Positions 26,062-35,619 of a DNA stretch of 64,000 bases are shown here, in pieces. Position 1 is the stretch's first letter, and every line of letters starts with the position of its first letter. Location: contig CP070750.1 in the NCBI GenBank assembly GCA_020348385.1, forward strand, positions 3,472,332-3,536,331, written 5' to 3'. Below the pieces are notes generated by a model. It saw only the letters and a list, made by a program, of their open reading frames with translations, ran no database searches and was not told where the DNA came from. A program made the translations under genes and the position numbers. The stretch comes from Candidatus Aminicenantota bacterium (GTDB lineage: Bacteria; Acidobacteriota; Aminicenantia; Aminicenantales; Aminicenantaceae).

Positions 26062-28893
26062 CTATTTCAATGCCTTTTTCTTTAGATAGGGCACTCCCTT
26101 GGTCATCCACTCCGGCGCTGGTTTACCCTTGAGATAGTGGTCGTAAAATTCTTCCATCCGGTGCTGGAAATCGATCTGGTTTTCGAGCTTGTCGAGATGA
26201 TGTCCCTGGCCCGGGTAGGACGCAAGAATGACATTCTTGCCGAGAAAACGAAGGGCGTTGTAGAACTCGATGGCCTGCAGCCATTCCACTGAACCATCAT
26301 CTGTCCCATGGAATAAAAGCAAGGGAGTATCCATGGTTTCGGCATTGAACAGCGCAGACTCCTTGATGTAGAGCTCACGGTCATCGAACGGATTGGTGCC
26401 GAAGCGGCCCTGTCCATAGTAATCATATCGGTGCTGACTTGTGCCCGATGATTTCCAGAGCTGGTTAAAATCGGATATCAAATTGGTGGCTGCCGCTCCT
26501 ACCACGACGGCTGCAAACATTTTGGATTTTGTGGCGATCAACGCTCCCCCTTGTCCAGAAAAGCTGTGCCCGTGCAATCCGATACGTTTAGGATCGGCAT
26601 ATCCCAGTTCGATAACTTTTTTCACCGCCGATTCCACGCAGTCGAGCATATCGGAATGGGTGGTGCGTGTGTTGAAATGCACATCCGGGAGCAGAACCAA
26701 ATAACCGTTGCTCACATATTTGTAGAACATCGGCGTATCTCGGTAGACAAGGCGTGAAAAGCGGTAGAGATTTTGTGAATTTTTTTCGTAAAAATCGACG
26801 AGCATCGGGAGTTTTTCACCCTCTTTGTATTCCTCAGGGATCATCAGCACACCTTGAAGGCGTTTGTCGTTTTTGTTTGTATACTCGACTAGGATGTTGC
26901 GTCCCCATTTGAATTCCTTTTGATGCGGATTGGCATCTGTGATCCGTCTAGGATTTTGGAATGTTTGGTCTGCGACATGATAGTTGGGAAACTCCTTAAA
27001 GTCTTCAATGGTGTAAAAGAAGTGATCGGCCTTTTTTGCCTTGATTAGGCGCCCATACGATTTTTTCTGATAGACCAACAGTTTGAGCTTGCCTTCATTC
27101 AGGCGAAAATATCCAGCTTCCTTGGTCCAGTGACCAAAAGCAGAAATCAATAGGGGCATTTCCAGATCGATGGATTTCTCTTCTGGATCTGTCTGGACAT
27201 ACCGGAATCGAATTTCTTTCTCAGTACCTTTGCCACCTGTCAGGTTCTTGGCTGGGCTTCCGTCCAGAGGCTGGAGATAAAGATCGTATTTATGATTGAG
27301 GATCACAGCCTTACCGTCTTTTGTCCAACCTGTCACCCCATAGGGAGGTTTGGTGCCTGGATGGTCGTATTCCTGATCGATAAAACTTACGGGCGCTTGA
27401 GCCGTCAGGTTGATGATTTTTTCGGTTGAGATCACATAATCCCAAATATGGCTATCCTTCCAGTAAAGGAAATGTTTGGAGTCAGGGGAAAGTCCCAGAG
27501 TCCGTTTCTGCCCTTTGAACATCAGAGTCCGTTCTCCCGTTTTTGTATTCAACCGATAGTAGTCAGCCAAGGATTCTTTCCAATCGGAGATGTAATCCTT
27601 TTCATCCCTCCCGATAGCCCATTTTCCATCTTGAGCGATGGTGGCTGTCCGTATGCGTTCATCACACAGACGAATAAATCGTTTGGTCTCGAGATTGTAC
27701 ACTGACCTGTAGGTGAAATTCCGGTCTCGATCGGCTCGGATTTTCTGGACAGATTGAATCTTTTCATCATTCCAGTGCCAGATATCCACATCGGCCGGGG
27801 GTTCTTCCTCTTCTATATCCTCAGCTTTTTTCTTTTCAGGCGCTTTCTCTTCACTGGATTTTTTTCCCTTTTCGGGTTTTACTTTTTTTCCTGGTTTTTC
27901 CGGGATTTTTTCCTGTTCTTTGAGGCCACAAAATACGAGTGTGTTGTCTTCACTCCAGAACAGATTCCCCCGAACCGGGGTAGGTGAGCGCCGGAAACGG
28001 GAACGTCCGGAGGAAGCACTCCGCTCGGATATTACCATATCCTTCGGAAAGTTTGGGTCGTTGGCAGGATCGTACTTGTGTACAGACCGATTCTTTGTCC
28101 CTACTTCGGTAAAAGCCAGCAGGATGTTATCCTTTTCTTTGAATTCTTTTTGTTTTTCTCCCTTGAGTGCGGCCAGGGCTGTTCCTTTTTCGTCCCATGT
28201 CAGTTGGCTGTATTCGACGTTGTCGGCATCGAGAACGGTGAGAATTTTTCGCGATAGGTTAAATAGATAAAGTCCATTTCCTGACTTATCAGCCGCATCT
28301 ACGCTATAGGCTAGATATGTTCCGGATTTGTTAAATTTGAATTCTGCCACATTCCCCAGATTGTGGAAGTTTTTGGCTTTGAGGTCGTACAGGATGAGGT
28401 CTGAGCCTTTGTGCTTGGCTTTGGGATCGGTTTTGGGCTTTTTTAAGGCCAGAAAACCTGATCCCTTAGAAAAGGAAAAGGAAGAAACGTTTTCAAAGCT
28501 CATTTTTTCCCCGGTGGAAAGATAGATGAGCTCAGCTTTGCGGGGAACCGGCTTTTTTTGCTTCCGAAGTTTTTCTGCTTCTTTCCGTGGTAGGTTCAAT
28601 ATGTACGCTGCCCAAAGGGAGTCATCGGAAAACTTTGGATCAGAGGCTCCGATGAGCTTGAATTCTTTGTCAGATGTGAGACTTTTTATGAAAAATTCAT
28701 CATCGGCCTTGGTTTTACGATAAGCATAGGTTACCCATTTCCCATCATCGGAAATGGATGTGGATGTGATGCTCCTCCAGCTGGCATAGTCATCGATTGT
28801 GAACGGCCGTTTATCATCCGCTCCAAGCCATGCGGAACTAGAGAGAAAGCAAAATATGAGGGCAGCTGCTACGAGCTTTCGTGAAAATCTCAT
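26062..28893 (-). CDS. S9-family prolyl oligopeptidase-like peptidase (copy 1)
   Basis: This 943-residue secreted protein starts at ATG 28893 with AGGAGG before it; the frame to 28965 is only the G-rich repeat. It has a signal peptide (AAALIFCFLSSSAWLGA), a large beta-propeller region and a C-terminal alpha/beta hydrolase. The nucleophile is S777 in GLHGHSFSGQGG, where the usual WGG is FSG; the acid lies in HGTDDGSVEW and the histidine in GQGHHLDK. A Lys/Glu-rich insertion (about 325-370) breaks the propeller and is absent from copy 2. It probably removes dipeptides or cleaves peptides in the periplasm. Confidence 0.92.
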   Translation of the reverse strand: MRFSRKLVAAALIFCFLSSSAWLGADDKRPFTIDDYASWRSITSTSISDDGKWVTYAYRKTKADDEFFIKSLTSDKEFKLIGASDPKFSDDSLWAAYILNLPRKEAEKLRKQKKPVPRKAELIYLSTGEKMSFENVSSFSFSKGSGFLALKKPKTDPKAKHKGSDLILYDLKAKNFHNLGNVAEFKFNKSGTYLAYSVDAADKSGNGLYLFNLSRKILTVLDADNVEYSQLTWDEKGTALAALKGEKQKEFKEKDNILLAFTEVGTKNRSVHKYDPANDPNFPKDMVISERSASSGRSRFRRSPTPVRGNLFWSEDNTLVFCGLKEQEKIPEKPGKKVKPEKGKKSSEEKAPEKKKAEDIEEEEPPADVDIWHWNDEKIQSVQKIRADRDRNFTYRSVYNLETKRFIRLCDERIRTATIAQDGKWAIGRDEKDYISDWKESLADYYRLNTKTGERTLMFKGQKRTLGLSPDSKHFLYWKDSHIWDYVISTEKIINLTAQAPVSFIDQEYDHPGTKPPYGVTGWTKDGKAVILNHKYDLYLQPLDGSPAKNLTGGKGTEKEIRFRYVQTDPEEKSIDLEMPLLISAFGHWTKEAGYFRLNEGKLKLLVYQKKSYGRLIKAKKADHFFYTIEDFKEFPNYHVADQTFQNPRRITDANPHQKEFKWGRNILVEYTNKNDKRLQGVLMIPEEYKEGEKLPMLVDFYEKNSQNLYRFSRLVYRDTPMFYKYVSNGYLVLLPDVHFNTRTTHSDMLDCVESAVKKVIELGYADPKRIGLHGHSFSGQGGALIATKSKMFAAVVVGAAATNLISDFNQLWKSSGTSQHRYDYYGQGRFGTNPFDDRELYIKESALFNAETMDTPLLLFHGTDDGSVEWLQAIEFYNALRFLGKNVILASYPGQGHHLDKLENQIDFQHRMEEFYDHYLKGKPAPEWMTKGVPYLKKKALK

Positions 28894-28916
28894 TGATTCC
28901 TCCTGCAAAGGGTAAT

Positions 28917-28967
28917 GCCAACCCTCCCCACCCGCCAACCCTCCCCACCCGCCAACCCTCCCCACCC
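28917..28967. repeat. Three perfect 17-bp tandem repeats, G-quadruplex-like on the minus strand
   Basis: The unit GCCAACCCTCCCCACCC is repeated three times without change. On the minus strand, the sense strand of the S9 gene, each unit reads as three G-runs of 3, 4 and 3 separated by single bases, and units are spaced by TTGGC. It lies 24 bases upstream of the ATG, just before the ribosome site, inside the predicted 5' leader. Confidence 0.9.
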
Positions 28968-29037
28968 TACATTAAAGGATGGGCGTGAGGATGATATTGG
29001 CATTTTTCGTGAATAGTTCAGGTTAAGTAAGAGAAGG

Positions 29038-29066
29038 ATTGTAATATAAGTAAAATAAGGTTGCAA
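29038..29066 (-). promoter_or_regulatory. Sigma-70-type promoter for S9 peptidase copy 1
   Basis: On the minus strand TTGCAA (29061-29066) lies 17 bases from TACAAT (29038-29043). The start point near 29031 gives a leader of about 138 bases that includes the G-rich repeat. Confidence 0.55.
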
Positions 29067-29260
29067 TGAAGATTTTTAGAACAGGTCAGGTTGAAATTTT
29101 GCTTGACCCAATGTTTTAATTTTAATACGTTGCTTGCATCCGATAACCTTTTTAAAAAAGCGCAGGATGCCTCATTGATTATCTGGTTTTCCTTGATAGC
29201 CTCTTTCCATTTTGATGGGGCCATTGTTTTTTCATTTAAATTTAGCTAGGAGGGCTGAGT

Positions 29261-32197
29261 ATGTTTTTATCATTTCTGCAAAAATTAAGGGAGTGTTCCT
29301 TAAAATCAAGGCTTATTTATATCCTGTTGACCTTCTGCATGATCCTGCATCTTGGATTAGCCCCTGTTGCTGCACAGCAGAAGATCGATGAGGAATACAC
29401 GGCAAAAATCAGAGAATTCACGACGGACGAACATTTTCTTCCCAAGTGGATGGATAACCTGCCGCACTCGGAAGATATACCCACACCTCTGGATATTCTG
29501 GGACATATAGCAGGTACACGGGATATCTTGACATACACCAAGGATATCAACAGATATATGAAGGCTCTTGCCGAAGCTTCTCCGCGGGTAAAGCTTTTTC
29601 CTGGCGGAACATCGGAGGAAGGACGCGAACGGGTTTTTGTCGTGATTGCGCATGAGAACACCATCCAGGATCTTGACCGGTACAAAGCAATCAATGCCAA
29701 GCTGGCCGATCCACGAACATTAAGCGAAGACGAAGCTCAGAAACTCATCCAAGAAGCCAAACCCATGTACTGGGCGACAGGAGCTATGCATTCAGGAGAG
29801 ACCGGCTCACCCGAGATGCTGATGGAATTGGCCTATCGTTTGGCTGTGGATGAATCTCCTTTTATCAAAACCATCCGAGACAATGCCATCGTTATGATCA
29901 CTCCTGTTCTGGAAGTAGACGGCCGCGAGAAGATGGTAGATGTGTCCATGGCCAAGCGCAAAGATCCTGAGGCCAACTATCCTTCTCGGCTGCTTTACTG
30001 GGGGAAATACGTGGCCCACGACAACAACCGAGACAACCTGGCCCTCAGCTTGGACTTAAGCAGGCACATCATGGAAACTTTTCTGGAGTTTCATCCTCAA
30101 GTGCTGCATGACCTTCACGAAACAGCATCGCACCTTTACGTATCGACAGGGACCGGACCGTATAATGCTTGGGTCGATCCGATTCTGATTGACGAATGGC
30201 ACATGATCGCTTATCAGGAAGTCAATGAGATGACAAGAGAAGGCGTACCCGGTGTATGGACGCACGGTTTTTATGATGGTTGGGCACCCAACTACGCGTT
30301 TTACGCGGCAAACGGGCACAATGCCATCGGCCGTTTTTATGAAACTCAGGGAGCTGGCGACGGCAGCACCCGGATTATCACGACACGGGGCAGCCGTGCC
30401 TGGTACCGGCCCAACCCGCCACTTCCGCGAACCCTTTGGTCACTCCGGAATAACGTCAATATGCAAGGGAGTGGCATCCAGATCGCCATGAATTATGTGG
30501 CGGCCAACGCGCAAAAATTCATGGAGAATTTTTACCTCAAGAGCAAACGTGCTGTGGCCAAAGCTCGAAATGAAGGTCCTGCTGCTTATGTTTTCCCCGG
30601 CGTGGATCCCAGGCCGGGTCAGGTCGCCCGCCTTCTGACATTGCTTAGGCGGCAAGGCGTCGAAATCCACAGGGCAGATAAGGAAATTAAAATAGGCGAA
30701 GATACCTTCCCGAAGGGAAGTTACATCGTGCGGATGGATCAGCCTTATTCCCGGATGGCCGACATGATGCTCGACCGACAGTATTTCAATATCGACGATC
30801 CCCGGCCATACGATGATGTTGGATGGACCATGGGGCCTTTGTACAATGTGAAAACCGTAAGGATTGAAGATATTGAAATTCTATCCCACCCTATGACCCT
30901 GATGAACAGTTTCCGCGTCCCAGGAGGGATCGAGAAGCCCAAAAAGGGTAAGATAGAGGCCTTTCTGATAGATCACAATGCTGACAATCCCCTTGCTACT
31001 TTTAGGTTCAAGAATGCAGACCTTAAAATGCATGCGGCCGAAAAAGGTTTCGAAGTGGGGAAGAAAAAATTCAAAGCGGGAACGTTTATCATCAAAACAG
31101 ATGAGAATGCTGAAAATCTTGGAGCGTTCCTTGACGAGCAAGGAAAAAACTATGGCTTTACGGCTTGGGGTTTGGCTGATCTCCCCGATGTTCCCATGCA
31201 CGAGATCACGGTTCCTCGTGTCGCTCTAATGCGCACATGGCGATCCACACAAACCGAAGGTTGGGTGCGTATTGCGTTGGATGAGCTTGAAATCCCGTAT
31301 GACTATATTTCCGTCCATGACGTGCGGGACAACGGGAAACTCCGAGACAGGTATGACGTCATTCTTTTCGGCCCATCTTCAGGAAGTGCGCTGAACATTG
31401 TACAGGGAGTTACCGGCGATAAACCCATGCCCTGGAAAAAAACAGAGCTCACTCCCAACCTCGGCCGTCAGGATTCCACAGACGACATGCGAGGGGGAAT
31501 AGAGCTGGAGGGTGTTCTGCATCTGAGAGATTTTATAAAACAGGGTGGCCTCTTGATTACTCTCACAAACAGCTCGTCGTTGCCGATCCATTTTGGCCTA
31601 GCTCAGGGCATCACGATCAAACAAACCAACGAGCTTTGGGCTAGAGGAGGCGTATTTCAAGCTGAGGTGGCCGACACATCCAGCCCGATCGCATATGGGT
31701 ATGACAAAGATCTGGGAGTCTACTTCAATTCTTCTCCCGTTTTTGCCATAGGAAGCACGGGCGGGCAGAGATTCCGCTACATGCAAGCAGGCTCGAGAGA
31801 TCGTGTGACCGGTCGCGGGAGCAAAAATGATCCGGATATCCCTCAGGGGAGAGCAAAAGATCTTGGCAAGGAAACGATCGAAGAATTCCAAAAAAGGCAG
31901 AAAGAAGAACAGGAACGTGAAAGCAAACAGCAACCGGGAACCCGTCCGGCGACATCGCGTGTGCGACCTCGAATCGTGCTCCGCTTCACTAGGGATGAGA
32001 AAAAGCTCCTGATCAGCGGTGGTTTGTCCGGTGGCAGTGAATTAGCCGGTGCACCGGCCGTCGTTGATTGCAAGCTTGGTGAGGGCCATGTGGTTCTGTT
32101 CAGCATAAATCCGATGTGGCGCCATCAAACCCATGGATCCTTCTTTTTGGTTTTCAACGCCATGCTGCATTATGGCCACCTGGATGTCGGCAAGTAA
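29261..32197 (+). CDS. M14-family zinc carboxypeptidase, secreted
   Basis: This 978-residue protein has a signal peptide (LIYILLTFCMILHLGLAPVAAQ). The M14 catalytic domain shows the zinc motif H177-x2-E180 in GAMHSGETGS and the third ligand H286 in HDLHETA. A long C-terminal part (about 440-978) has alternating-strand regions of the class I amidotransferase-like kind (YDVILFGPSSG; GHVVLFSINPMWRHQTHG). A charged low-complexity linker occurs near 860-890. It likely trims peptides in the periplasm together with the divergent S9 enzyme. GGAGGG precedes the ATG. Confidence 0.92.
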   Translation: MFLSFLQKLRECSLKSRLIYILLTFCMILHLGLAPVAAQQKIDEEYTAKIREFTTDEHFLPKWMDNLPHSEDIPTPLDILGHIAGTRDILTYTKDINRYMKALAEASPRVKLFPGGTSEEGRERVFVVIAHENTIQDLDRYKAINAKLADPRTLSEDEAQKLIQEAKPMYWATGAMHSGETGSPEMLMELAYRLAVDESPFIKTIRDNAIVMITPVLEVDGREKMVDVSMAKRKDPEANYPSRLLYWGKYVAHDNNRDNLALSLDLSRHIMETFLEFHPQVLHDLHETASHLYVSTGTGPYNAWVDPILIDEWHMIAYQEVNEMTREGVPGVWTHGFYDGWAPNYAFYAANGHNAIGRFYETQGAGDGSTRIITTRGSRAWYRPNPPLPRTLWSLRNNVNMQGSGIQIAMNYVAANAQKFMENFYLKSKRAVAKARNEGPAAYVFPGVDPRPGQVARLLTLLRRQGVEIHRADKEIKIGEDTFPKGSYIVRMDQPYSRMADMMLDRQYFNIDDPRPYDDVGWTMGPLYNVKTVRIEDIEILSHPMTLMNSFRVPGGIEKPKKGKIEAFLIDHNADNPLATFRFKNADLKMHAAEKGFEVGKKKFKAGTFIIKTDENAENLGAFLDEQGKNYGFTAWGLADLPDVPMHEITVPRVALMRTWRSTQTEGWVRIALDELEIPYDYISVHDVRDNGKLRDRYDVILFGPSSGSALNIVQGVTGDKPMPWKKTELTPNLGRQDSTDDMRGGIELEGVLHLRDFIKQGGLLITLTNSSSLPIHFGLAQGITIKQTNELWARGGVFQAEVADTSSPIAYGYDKDLGVYFNSSPVFAIGSTGGQRFRYMQAGSRDRVTGRGSKNDPDIPQGRAKDLGKETIEEFQKRQKEEQERESKQQPGTRPATSRVRPRIVLRFTRDEKKLLISGGLSGGSELAGAPAVVDCKLGEGHVVLFSINPMWRHQTHGSFFLVFNAMLHYGHLDVGK

Positions 32198-32225
32198 TAG
32201 CTGAATCTGTACCTCCTCCAAAGAG

Positions 32226-32247
32226 ACTCGTGAAGGCTAGATCCTCG
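32226..32247. repeat. Dispersed intergenic repeat, copy 1
   Basis: These 22 bases, starting GACTCGTGAAGG, are identical to 44512-44533. Weaker similarity (15 of 27 positions by eye) continues for 27 bases downstream. Both copies lie between a gene stop and the next promoter. Confidence 0.7.
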
Positions 32248-32353
32248 CTTCTGCTGCGGATATCTCTGGTGGCTTTTACTCAATAAAGTTCAGCCTTGCA
32301 AAATGGGGGAGAATTTTTTTTATTTTTTCTTGAACTTTTTTGTTTTTATATCG

Positions 32354-32390
32354 TATTATATAATATGAATACTATGAAACGAATTATTCG
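32354..32390. promoter_or_regulatory. Palindromic operator region before PadR gene 1
   Basis: TATTATATAATA (32354-32365) is a perfect 12-bp palindrome over a probable -10, and CGAATTATTCG (32380-32390) is a second palindrome 29 bases before the PadR ATG. A TTGAAC at about 32330 could be the -35. PadR proteins usually repress their own promoters, so these are candidate self-binding sites. Confidence 0.45.
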
Positions 32391-32418
32391 AAACGAATTT
32401 AAATGAGAGAGTGAAACG

Positions 32419-32748
32419 ATGGATATGTTATCGAGGATCGAGGAAATTCTCCTGCTGGCCATCTGGAAGCTTGAGGATAATGCCTACGGCATTTCCGTGA
32501 GGGAGCAGGTGGAGCGGGATACTGGGGTGAAATGGATGTCGGGTGCTATCTATGCTCCGTTGAACCGGCTCAAGAAAAACGGCTATGTCCGTACCTATCA
32601 GGCCAAAAACTCGGCCGAGAAGGGGGGGCGGCCGCGAATCTATTATCGACTCACCAAATTGGGCATGAGAAAGCTGGCCACCATTCAGGAGGTCAATCAA
32701 TCCATATGGATGGATGTCCCCGACCTTAAAAAAGAACGCAAAGCATGA
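32419..32748 (+). CDS. PadR-family regulator (pair 1)
   Basis: This 109-residue winged-helix protein has the PadR hallmarks: EILLLAIWKLEDNAYGISVR, the SGAIYAPLNRLKKNGYV recognition region and the wing with GGRPRIYYRLTKLG. It probably represses the permease gene that it overlaps by ATGA. It lacks a long C-terminal effector helix, like the compact PadR-s2 group. The same arrangement recurs at 41436. Confidence 0.92.
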   Translation: MDMLSRIEEILLLAIWKLEDNAYGISVREQVERDTGVKWMSGAIYAPLNRLKKNGYVRTYQAKNSAEKGGRPRIYYRLTKLGMRKLATIQEVNQSIWMDVPDLKKERKA

Positions 32749-35318
32749 ATAAAAAAGATTTCCAGCCGCCGCGTTTGATTTGGTTTATCCTGCGGTGGTT
32801 TGCCGACGAAGAGGTGTTAGCCTCGATGGAGGAGGACCTGGGGGTGCGTTGCGCTGCTGCTGCTGAGAAATACGGCTCTGTCCTTGCCAGCTTTTTATGC
32901 AACTTACAGGGTATTTTGCTCCTTTTCTCTTTTTCACTTGAATCATTCCTTTGGGGGATAACCATGTTCAGAAACTACATAAAGGTGGCCTTCCGCCATA
33001 TCAAACGGAGAAAAGTCTATTCTTTTATCAATATCTTGGGCCTCACGATCGGGATGGCCTGTTTCATCCTGATTGGCCTGTGGGTTAAGGATGAATTGAG
33101 TTTTGACAGATTTCATGAAAAAAAGGACCGGATTTACCGTGTCCTGAATAGGATGCAGGATGGTAGTGCTTATTTCCAAATAACCTATGCCTTAGGACCG
33201 GCGCTTAAGGCCGAATACCCGGAAGTGGAAGAAGCCTGCCGTGTATGGCTCTGGTATGGGTCGCATGTGAAATACCAAGATAAAACTTACGCGGAACGGA
33301 ATATCTACCTTGCTGATCCCAGTTTTTTCAAGATTTTTTCTTTCCCTTTTGTCAAAGGCAATCCAGATACAGCCCTTGAGGATAAATATTCTATCGTCAT
33401 CACCGAACAGATGGCACAAAAATATTTTGGGGATAAGGATCCCATCGGCAAAATCATTAATCTTTCTTTGTTGGAAGGCGATTTTATGGTAACTGGGGTT
33501 ATCCAGAATATCCCGATGAATTCTCATCTTCGGTTCGACTTCATCGGTAGGATCGAGTTTCTCGGGGAGGACCGACTAGCCCGGTGGGAGGAATGGTCCG
33601 GTCCCAACTATGTTCTCTTGCAGCCGGAAGTATCTTCCGGCGATTTTGAGTCAAAAATCGCAGGTATCTATAAGAAAAATCTTGATCCGGAAACGACCTT
33701 TGTGCCGGAACTCCAGCCACTTTCCCGGGTTCATCTGTATGAACCGGGACGTCCCGGTCAGGCTAGAAGGGTCGCCATGTTTTCGGTCATCGCTGTGTTT
33801 ATTCTTCTTATGGCCTGCATCAATTTCATGAATCTGGCCACTGCCCAATCCTCTAAGCGCTCAAAGGAAGTGGGAATGCGTAAGGTGATCGGGGCCCTGC
33901 GGCGGCAAATAATCCGGCAGTTTTTGGGCGAGGCTGTCCTGATCGCCTTTTTTGCGCTTTTGCTTGCCCTGATTGTGGTGGAAGCTGTACTTCCGTATTT
34001 TAATCAATTCACAGGAAAGGCTCTGGTGTTGTTATCAGGAGCAAGCTTTCCTCTTGTCCTTACGCTTTTACTCATAACCCTGGGAACGGGATTTCTGGCT
34101 GGGAGTTATCCTTCGCTTTTCCTTTCTGCATTTCGGCCCGTCCAGACCCTTAAGAGCCAATACTCCTTCCGGAATAAGGGAGGAGGGATCCGCAAAGCCC
34201 TGATTGTGGTTCAATTTACCATTTCAGTGGGACTGATCGTCTGCACCCTGTTGGTCTCCAGCCAGTTGCGTTATATTCAAAAGCGGGACCTGGGACTTGA
34301 CCGGGATCATATTATTGCTGCCTATGTTTACCCCCCGTTCATACCTAAGTTTGATGCATTTAAAAACGTCCTCCTTACTAAACCAGGGATAAGAGAAGTC
34401 ACCTCCGCCGCCCAGCCTCCCTTCCGCGTTGGAGAAAATATTCAGATCGACTGGGAAGGGAATCCCACCGATGAGACCTTTTCTGCGGACTATACGTGTG
34501 TCGACTATGACTTTTTTAAGACCTTCGATATGCAAATTCTCCAGGGACGCACGTTCTCAAAGGGATTTGCAACAGACGAGGCTGCGGCTTGCCTCATCAA
34601 TGAGGCTGCAGCTCAGCGAATGGGATTGGAAAATCCTATCGGTACTAATATATATATGGATCACCCTGCTTGGCCGGAATCATTCCGGCCTGCTCGTGTG
34701 ATCGGAGTGGTTAGAGATTTCCACTCCCGGTCCCTCCACACAGCCATCCGGCCATTTGTCTTCCGAATGTATAAGCCCTGGCACCAGTATGCCTTCATCA
34801 AGATCGATGGATCACAGATCCAAGCCGCATTGGCCAGCATCGAGGGAGCCTATAAAAATTACTCACCGGGCATTCCCTTCGATTACCTTTTCCTGGATGA
34901 GGTGTTTAACCAGCAATACACGTCCGAGAAACTACTGGGAGATTTATTCAACGGATTCAGTCTGCTCTCTGTAGTTATTGCGTGCTTGGGTCTTTTTGGG
35001 CTGGCCTCATACACGACCGAGCAGAAGACCAAGGAGATCGGGATCCGCAAGGTTTTGGGAGCCTCGATTCCTGGGATAGTGACGATGACAACCCGGGAGT
35101 TTCTGAAATGGATTCTTATCGCCAACCTGCTTGCCTGGCCTATTGCCTACTTTGTGATGTCCAAGTGGCTGCAGGATTTTGCCTACAAGGTAAGCATAGG
35201 ACCCTTGGTTTTTGTGTTATCAGCTTGCTTAACGCTAATCGTAGCGGTGCTGACGGTGAGCTATCACTCCCTGAAAGCCGCGTTGGCTAATCCGGTTGAC
35301 TCCCTCCGCTACGAATAA
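32745..35318 (+). CDS. FtsX/MacB-type permease with N-terminal prefix domain (copy 4)
   Basis: This 857-residue protein starts four bases inside the PadR gene. Residues 1-73 resemble the permease prefix domain (PPRLIWFILRWF, then MEEDLG) and end in a hydrophobic helix. A canonical permease begins at M74 (MFRNYIKVAF). It has MacB-like periplasmic domains, CINFMNLATAQSSKRSKEVG followed by MRKVIGA, EQKTKEIGIRKVLGAS and the end NPVDSLRYE. ATG 32964 (M74) has its own GGGGGA ribosome-site-like sequence five bases upstream, so a shorter product is possible. No ATPase is adjacent. Confidence 0.93.
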   Translation: MNKKDFQPPRLIWFILRWFADEEVLASMEEDLGVRCAAAAEKYGSVLASFLCNLQGILLLFSFSLESFLWGITMFRNYIKVAFRHIKRRKVYSFINILGLTIGMACFILIGLWVKDELSFDRFHEKKDRIYRVLNRMQDGSAYFQITYALGPALKAEYPEVEEACRVWLWYGSHVKYQDKTYAERNIYLADPSFFKIFSFPFVKGNPDTALEDKYSIVITEQMAQKYFGDKDPIGKIINLSLLEGDFMVTGVIQNIPMNSHLRFDFIGRIEFLGEDRLARWEEWSGPNYVLLQPEVSSGDFESKIAGIYKKNLDPETTFVPELQPLSRVHLYEPGRPGQARRVAMFSVIAVFILLMACINFMNLATAQSSKRSKEVGMRKVIGALRRQIIRQFLGEAVLIAFFALLLALIVVEAVLPYFNQFTGKALVLLSGASFPLVLTLLLITLGTGFLAGSYPSLFLSAFRPVQTLKSQYSFRNKGGGIRKALIVVQFTISVGLIVCTLLVSSQLRYIQKRDLGLDRDHIIAAYVYPPFIPKFDAFKNVLLTKPGIREVTSAAQPPFRVGENIQIDWEGNPTDETFSADYTCVDYDFFKTFDMQILQGRTFSKGFATDEAAACLINEAAAQRMGLENPIGTNIYMDHPAWPESFRPARVIGVVRDFHSRSLHTAIRPFVFRMYKPWHQYAFIKIDGSQIQAALASIEGAYKNYSPGIPFDYLFLDEVFNQQYTSEKLLGDLFNGFSLLSVVIACLGLFGLASYTTEQKTKEIGIRKVLGASIPGIVTMTTREFLKWILIANLLAWPIAYFVMSKWLQDFAYKVSIGPLVFVLSACLTLIVAVLTVSYHSLKAALANPVDSLRYE

Positions 35319-35345
35319 TCTCCCTTCCATATTCACAGGTGTGCT

Positions 35346-35388
35346 AAATTAACAAAATTTGACATTAAGTGACAAATATTGTTAATTT
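35346..35388. repeat. Long AT-rich inverted repeat
   Basis: Two 19-base arms (35346-35364 and 35370-35388) pair at 17 of 19 positions around a TTAAG loop. It sits 28 bases after the permease stop. It may be a terminator, with the T-rich run 15-30 bases further on, or a protein-binding site; the core TTTGACA/TGACAAA is itself palindromic. Confidence 0.7.
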
Positions 35389-35491
35389 GTCAACCTTTAC
35401 TGGTTCTTTTTGTTTTTATTTCCAGGTAAATCTGTAATAGGCGGAATGGATATATTTGGTATGAAATTTGCTAAATATAATGATTGAAATA

Positions 35492-35527
35492 GTTTATTTG
35501 TCTAAATTGAGAGACAAACAAATAAAC
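35492..35527. promoter_or_regulatory. Inverted repeat near the beta-barrel gene promoter
   Basis: TTTGTCT (35497-35503) pairs with AGACAAA (35512-35518), and flanking GTTTA pairs with TAAAC after a four-base bulge. It lies just downstream of TATAAT at 35476-35481, the position of an operator or leader hairpin. Confidence 0.4.
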
Positions 35528-35619
35528 GCTTAAGCTTAAAATATGAATGAGGAAGGAACCTAGAGATCAAAGGCAAAATTTATAATGCGACATATTGATT
35601 TAGATACGTTGAGGAAAAA

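Larger units (their letters stand above)
28894..29260. other. Divergent intergenic region between S9 and M14 peptidase genes
   Basis: This 367-base gap holds the S9 leader with its three-copy G-rich repeat, a good minus-strand promoter at 29038-29066, and about 190 further bases upstream of the M14 gene. TTGACC at 29103 with TACGTT 17 bases on is a weak plus-strand promoter candidate. The short minus-strand frame at 29018-29224 has no ribosome site and no recognisable product. Confidence 0.6.
35319..35619. other. Intergenic region rich in inverted repeats
   Basis: This 301-base AT-rich gap contains a long hairpin at 35346-35388, a T-rich run at about 35404-35421, a TATAAT at 35476-35481, and a second hairpin at 35492-35527. 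It separates the PadR-permease pair from a beta-barrel gene. I see no small gene in it. Confidence 0.6.

Noticed and set aside
28893..28965. Longer start for S9 copy 1 at 28965
   Set aside because: The added residues are only the translation of the G-rich repeat, and AGGAGG sits in front of the ATG at 28893.
28917..28967. Tandem repeat as a CRISPR array
   Set aside because: The 17-bp units are directly adjacent with no spacers, and no cas genes are present.
29018..29224. Minus-strand frame of 68 residues in the S9/M14 gap
   Set aside because: It has no ribosome site, no recognisable domain, and overlaps the predicted S9 promoter.
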